Assembly: GCA_902494605.1 (NCBI GenBank)
Contig: CABUUG010000072.1
Span: forward strand, 1-9,090
Origin: an uncultured Collinsella sp.
GTDB taxonomy: Bacteria > Actinomycetota > Coriobacteriia > Coriobacteriales > Coriobacteriaceae
DNA: 9,090 bases
Reading direction: 5' to 3'
The first letter of the stretch is position 1, and each line of letters opens with the position of its first letter. A program made the position numbers and the translations under genes. The notes beneath the pieces are model-generated. The model made no database searches, had not been told where the DNA came from, and was given only the letters and a program-made list of their open reading frames with translations. Below are positions 6,671 to 9,090 of this stretch, in pieces.

Positions 6671-6700
6671 AAAAGCCACGGGCTCGTTAGCTGGGCTTTT
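6671..6700 (-). promoter_or_regulatory. hairpin in the glf leader next to the ribosome site
   Basis: AAAAGCC (6671-6677) is the reverse complement of GGCTTTT (6694-6700), with an inner GCT/AGC pairing. In the glf transcript the second arm ends in UUUU four bases before AAGGAG, so the hairpin resembles a weak terminator or attenuator placed directly before translation starts. No known riboswitch class is recognised. Confidence 0.4.
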
Positions 6701-6718
6701 CTCGAACATTCTTCGAGA
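6700..6718. promoter_or_regulatory. 7-bp inverted repeat in the glf leader
   Basis: TCTCGAA (6700-6706) and TTCGAGA (6712-6718) form a perfect inverted repeat with a 5-base spacer. It lies about 17 bases downstream of the minus-strand -10 box, so it could be a repressor operator or an early leader hairpin. The sequence alone cannot tell which. Confidence 0.4.
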
Positions 6719-6734
6719 CATATTTATCAGAGCG

Positions 6735-6740
6735 ATTATA
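6735..6740 (-). promoter_or_regulatory. putative -10 box of the glf operon
   Basis: On the minus strand these bases read TATAAT, an exact -10 consensus, about 80 bases before the glf ATG. No consensus -35 stands 17 bases upstream. The box is opposed to a + strand TATAAT 14 bases away. Confidence 0.4.
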
Positions 6741-6754
6741 GCGCTAATGCGTCC

Positions 6755-6760
6755 TATAAT
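6755..6760 (+). promoter_or_regulatory. putative -10 box of pta
   Basis: An exact TATAAT, 127 bases before the pta ATG. The -35 position (about 6732-6737, GCGATT) is poor and overlaps the minus-strand -10, so the two promoters would compete or need an activator. Transcription would start near 6767. Confidence 0.4.
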
Positions 6761-6784
6761 GAGCTTGCCACACAAGGAAAGCTC
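6761..6784 (+). promoter_or_regulatory. hairpin at the transcription start region of pta
   Basis: GAGCTTGCC (6761-6769) can pair with GGAAAGCTC (6776-6784) with one mismatch and a 6-base loop. It lies directly behind the -10 box, so it may be an operator in DNA or a 5' stabilising hairpin in RNA. Confidence 0.3.
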
Positions 6785-6812
6785 AAGCACCGCGGCGTAC
6801 ATAATTGAAAGG

Positions 6813-6835
6813 TAAACCCGCTAGCAGCGGGTTTA
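6813..6835 (+). terminator. terminator-like hairpin in the pta leader
   Basis: TAAACCCGCT (6813-6822) pairs perfectly with AGCGGGTTTA (6826-6835) around loop AGC, and is followed by TT. It lies between the putative promoter and pta, so it may be an attenuator, a leader hairpin, or the terminator of a short leader transcript. A further AGCG-AAA-CGCT hairpin (6864-6874) sits four bases before the ribosome site AAGGAG (6878-6883). Confidence 0.45.
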
Positions 6836-6887
6836 TTCGTGAACAGCCGGGCGCCTGGAGCTTAGCGAAACGCTTGTAAGGAGTAAC

Positions 6888-7868
6888 ATGAGCGATTTCC
6901 TAAACCGTATGAAGTCTGCCGCCAAGGCCGACCTTAAGACCATCGTCCTGCCCGAGGGCGAGGATCCGCGCACTATCGTCGCGGCCACCAAAATCATCGA
7001 GGAGGGCCTGGCAAAGATCGTCATCCTGGGCAACCCCGACGAGATCAACGTTCCCGGCGCTACCGTCATCGACCCGCGCAATGCCGAGAAGCACGAGGAG
7101 TACGCGCAGAAGTTTGCCGAGCTCCGCGCCAAGAAGGGTGTCACCATCGAGCAGGCTCGCGCCCAGGTGATGGACGCCACCTACTTTGGCACCATGATGG
7201 TCAAGATGGGCGATGCCGACGGCCTGGTCTCCGGCGCCTGCCACTCCACCGCCGACACCCTGCGCCCCGCGCTTCAGATCCTCAAGACCGCCCCGGGCAC
7301 CAAGCTGGTCTCGGCCTTCTTCGTGATGTGCACCGACACCCCGCAGTTCGGCACTGACGGCACGCTGATCTTCGCCGACTGCGGCCTCAACATCAACCCG
7401 TCCTCCGACGAGCTCTCCGAGATCGCCATCGCCTCCGCTCACTCCTGGTCCACCTTCATGGGCAACGTTGAGCCGCACGTGGCCATGCTCTCCTACTCCA
7501 CCATGGGCTCCGCTGGCGGCGAGGTCGCCAAGAAGGTCCAGGAGGCTGTGAAGTTCTGCAAGGAGAAGGCTCCCGAGCTCGCCATCGACGGCGACCTGCA
7601 GCTCGATGCCGCTATTGTCCCCACCGTCGCCCAGCTCAAGGCTCCCGGCTCCTCCGTTGCCGGCAAGGCCAACGTGCTCGTGTTCCCCGACCTCGAGGCC
7701 GGCAACATCGGCTACAAGCTGGTCCAGCGCTTCGCCGGCGCCGACGCCTACGGCCCCATCCTGCAGGGCATCGCCAAGCCGGTCAACGATCTGTCGCGCG
7801 GCTGCTCTGCCGACGACATCGTGGGTGTCGTGGCCATCACCGCCGTCCAGGCTCAGATGGCTGAGTAG
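6888..7868 (+). CDS. pta: phosphate acetyltransferase
   Basis: Converts acetyl-CoA and phosphate to acetyl phosphate and CoA, the first step of fermentative acetate formation. At 326 residues it is the short form, made of the catalytic domain only, without the N-terminal DRTGG/BioD-like part of long enterobacterial Pta. Motifs: KTIVLPEGEDPRT near the N-terminus; MVKMGDADGLVSGACHSTAD around 103-122; MLSYSTMGSA; DGDLQLDAA; VLVFPDLEAGNIGYKLVQR; and GPILQGIAKPVNDLSRGCS with the CoA/phosphate-binding Arg. AAGGAG lies four bases before the ATG. Codon use is strongly biased to C- and G-ending codons (almost all AAG, GAG, GCC/GCT), as in highly expressed genes. The partner ackA is nearby but convergent, so the two cannot share a promoter here. 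Confidence 0.96.
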   Translation: MSDFLNRMKSAAKADLKTIVLPEGEDPRTIVAATKIIEEGLAKIVILGNPDEINVPGATVIDPRNAEKHEEYAQKFAELRAKKGVTIEQARAQVMDATYFGTMMVKMGDADGLVSGACHSTADTLRPALQILKTAPGTKLVSAFFVMCTDTPQFGTDGTLIFADCGLNINPSSDELSEIAIASAHSWSTFMGNVEPHVAMLSYSTMGSAGGEVAKKVQEAVKFCKEKAPELAIDGDLQLDAAIVPTVAQLKAPGSSVAGKANVLVFPDLEAGNIGYKLVQRFAGADAYGPILQGIAKPVNDLSRGCSADDIVGVVAITAVQAQMAE

Positions 7869-7883
7869 CGGACATATCCCCTC

Positions 7884-8010
7884 GGGACCCTACAGGGTAA
7901 AGCTCTGAAAACGTCCTCGGACATGCATGAAACCCCCGCTGCGCACTTCGTGCGGCGGGGGTTTCATGCGTCCTGCGGAATATTTTCAGAGCTTTACCCT
8001 GTAGGGTCCC
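7884..8010. repeat. nested palindromic element C (28-bp perfect outer stem)
   Basis: The outer arms 7884-7911 and 7983-8010 are perfectly complementary over 28 bp. Inside, GCATGAAACCCCCGC (7925-7939) pairs with 7955-7969, topped by CGCAC/GTGCG around loop TTC. Below, GGAC (7919-7922) can pair with GTCC (7970-7973), and TCC (7914-7916) with GGA (7977-7979). It shares with A, in the same order and orientation, the blocks GTCCT, GCAYGAA, TTC and TGCGGAA; both block-to-block spacings are two bases longer than in A. It starts 15 bases after the pta stop. Confidence 0.88.
7912..7986. terminator. likely bidirectional terminator formed by the inner hairpin of element C
   Basis: The GC-rich inner stem of element C is followed by ATATTTT on the + strand (7980-7986) and by TTTT after CG on the minus strand (complement of 7908-7911). 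It could therefore end pta transcription and also stop minus-strand transcription that escapes the ackA terminator. The T tracts are the inner ends of the outer arms, so terminator folding and outer-stem folding compete for the same bases. Confidence 0.55.
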
Positions 8011-8172
8011 TGCCGCCACGTAGCAATCAGGGAATCCGGGGTGGACGGCGGCTTGGCTACGAGCTGGAGCTGAAAATCTGAATGGATGGGTGCCGTTGCT
8101 GGGAGCGCAGGCGTTGCTGATGATGATCACTTTGGAGATTGAAAGGCCGGTGGGCTTCGGCGGTTGTTGTGC

Positions 8173-8344
8173 CGGAAACTACATCCCAGTTTGGAGGCGG
8201 ATTGTGGGATGTGGCTTCCGCTTGGGGCCTGTTTGGGAAACTTTGGGACGGAATTTTGCTTTATTGTGGGTCGCACTTTCCGCAACGTGCCTCAACCGGA
8301 AAGCGTGTCCCAGTATTTGCGCTCGAAATGGGATGGGGTTTCCG
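8173..8344. other. structured intergenic element D: long imperfect closing stem with internal hairpins
   Basis: 8173-8192 (CGGAAACTACATCCCAGTTT) pairs with 8326-8344 in 19 pairs, with one mismatch, one bulge and one G-T pair. Inside are AGGCGGA (8195-8201) with TCCGCTT (8217-8223), TGGGAC with GTCCCA (8244-8249 and 8307-8312), and within that CTTTCCG (8276-8282) with CGGAAAG (8297-8303). It resembles a branched RNA fold or an old palindromic repeat. Plus-strand frames are open across it but have no good start. Upstream, at 8011-8172, I see only small pairings (CGTAGCAA 8019-8026 with TTGGCTACG 8053-8061). Confidence 0.45.
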
Positions 8345-8360
8345 CCGTCCACCTGCTAGT

Positions 8361-8396
8361 AAAAAGGCCTCCGGAGCCGTTGCTCTGGAGGCCTTT
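8361..8396 (-). terminator. Rho-independent terminator of ackA
   Basis: AAAGGCCTCC (8363-8372) pairs perfectly with GGAGGCCTTT (8387-8396). The stem continues inward through GGAGC/GCTCT to a CGTT loop. On the minus strand the stem ends in TTTTT (complement of 8361-8365). It lies 22 bases after the ackA stop. The + strand run after it is only TTT, so it works best for ackA. Confidence 0.9.
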
Positions 8397-8418
8397 CGTT
8401 TACTTGCAAATGCGCGCG

Positions 8419-9090
8419 TTAGTTGTTCTTGGTCAGGCGCTCGACGTCGTGGGCGATCATGTATTCCTCGTCGGTGGGGATGACCATAACCGTGACGGAA
8501 GAGCCGGCGGCGCTGATGACCTGTGGGCCGTTGCCCACGGCCTCGCGGTTCTTGTTGTTGTCGATGCGCACGCCCAGCCACTCAAAGCAGTCGCAGAAGG
8601 CCTTGCGGATCGACCAGTCGTTCTCGCCGATGCCGGCGGTAAAGGTAATGGTGTCCACGCCCGCCATGGAAGCGATCATTGAGCCGGCCTGCTGCATGGC
8701 CTTGTAGGCAAACATATCAAAGGCGAGCAGGCAGCGCTCGTCGCCCTCGGAGGCACGTGTACGGATGTCACGGGCATCGTTGGAGATGCCCGAGATGGCA
8801 AGCAGACCGGACTGTTTGTTCATCATGTCGTCGACTTCCTGGTAACTGTAGCCGCCCTCGCGCTGAAGATAGCACACGGTGGCCGGGTCGATGGAACCGC
8901 AACGGGTACCCATCATCAGGCCGTCAAGCGGCGTGAGGCCCATCGTGGTGTCGCGGCACACGCCGTCCTCAATGGCGGCAAGCGAAGCACCGTTGCCCAG
9001 ATGGCACGAAAGCAGGCGGTGGCAGCGCGAGCCCAGGATCTCCTTGGCCATCATCCACTCGTAACGGTGGCTCGTACCGTGCGCGCCGTA
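8419..9090 (-). CDS. ackA: acetate kinase, C-terminal part
   Basis: Makes ATP and acetate from acetyl phosphate and ADP, the second step of the Pta-AckA pathway. 223 residues are present, out of about 400 in the family; the N-terminal half lies beyond the right edge. The frame is open to base 9090, so an internal ATG at 9054 is not the start. Motifs from the edge: YGAHGTSHRYEW with the catalytic His; HLGNGASLAAIEDG; DTTMGLTPLDGLMMGTRCGS with the substrate-binding Arg; FTAGIGEND; and the C-terminal PTDEEYMIA with the catalytic Glu pair. Most homologues have Phe in YGFHGTSH where this has Ala. The gene faces pta across a 550-base gap and has its own terminator. Confidence 0.95.
   Translation of the reverse strand, partial: YGAHGTSHRYEWMMAKEILGSRCHRLLSCHLGNGASLAAIEDGVCRDTTMGLTPLDGLMMGTRCGSIDPATVCYLQREGGYSYQEVDDMMNKQSGLLAISGISNDARDIRTRASEGDERCLLAFDMFAYKAMQQAGSMIASMAGVDTITFTAGIGENDWSIRKAFCDCFEWLGVRIDNNKNREAVGNGPQVISAAGSSVTVMVIPTDEEYMIAHDVERLTKNN

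Noticed and set aside
8139..8483. Plus-strand frame across structure D (TTG start)
   Set aside because: The only purine-rich site is too close to the TTG, the frame crosses the ackA terminator and the end of ackA, and other frames are open there too. It could be a decayed gene, but the evidence is not enough.

Overview
The window is GC-rich DNA from a fermentative bacterium, most likely an actinobacterium of the class Coriobacteriia (Collinsella-like). This is an inference from base composition, codon use and gene content (short-type Pta, AckA, UDP-galactopyranose mutase, S58 peptidase); no database search was possible. Gene density is high, with two long gene-poor gaps.

Left half (1-4057), all on the + strand: the Pro/Ala/Glu-rich C-terminal tail of an unidentified protein, closed by a strong terminator; an RlmD/RumA-type iron-sulfur rRNA uracil-C5 methyltransferase; a DJ-1/PfpI protein whose stop overlaps the start of a Maf nucleotide pyrophosphatase; a hairpin; and a P1 (DmpA/S58) autoprocessing peptidase. 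Two starts are better placed downstream of the longest ORF: 414 for the methyltransferase and 1834 for the DJ-1 protein.

Middle (4058-6887): a 372-base gap holds two large nested palindromes (A and B). Then comes a minus-strand operon, glf (UDP-galactopyranose mutase) followed with a short overlap by a family 2 glycosyltransferase, which together suggest a galactofuranose-containing surface glycan. A 231-base divergent region with opposed -10 boxes and several hairpins separates glf from pta.

Right (6888-9090): pta on the + strand faces a partial ackA on the - strand. The two steps of the acetyl-CoA to acetate/ATP pathway are therefore convergent rather than co-directional. The 550 bases between them hold a third nested palindrome (C), a separate imperfect long-stem structure (D) and the ackA terminator.

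The most unusual content is the A/B/C family. Each has a conserved core (blocks GTCCT, GCAYGAA, TTC, TGCGGAA in the same order) enclosed in long, perfectly self-complementary outer arms (29, 21 and 28 bp) that differ in sequence from copy to copy. All three lie only where genes converge. Element B is also flanked by inverted copies of the glycosyltransferase 3' end, one of them a relic of a lost paralogue.
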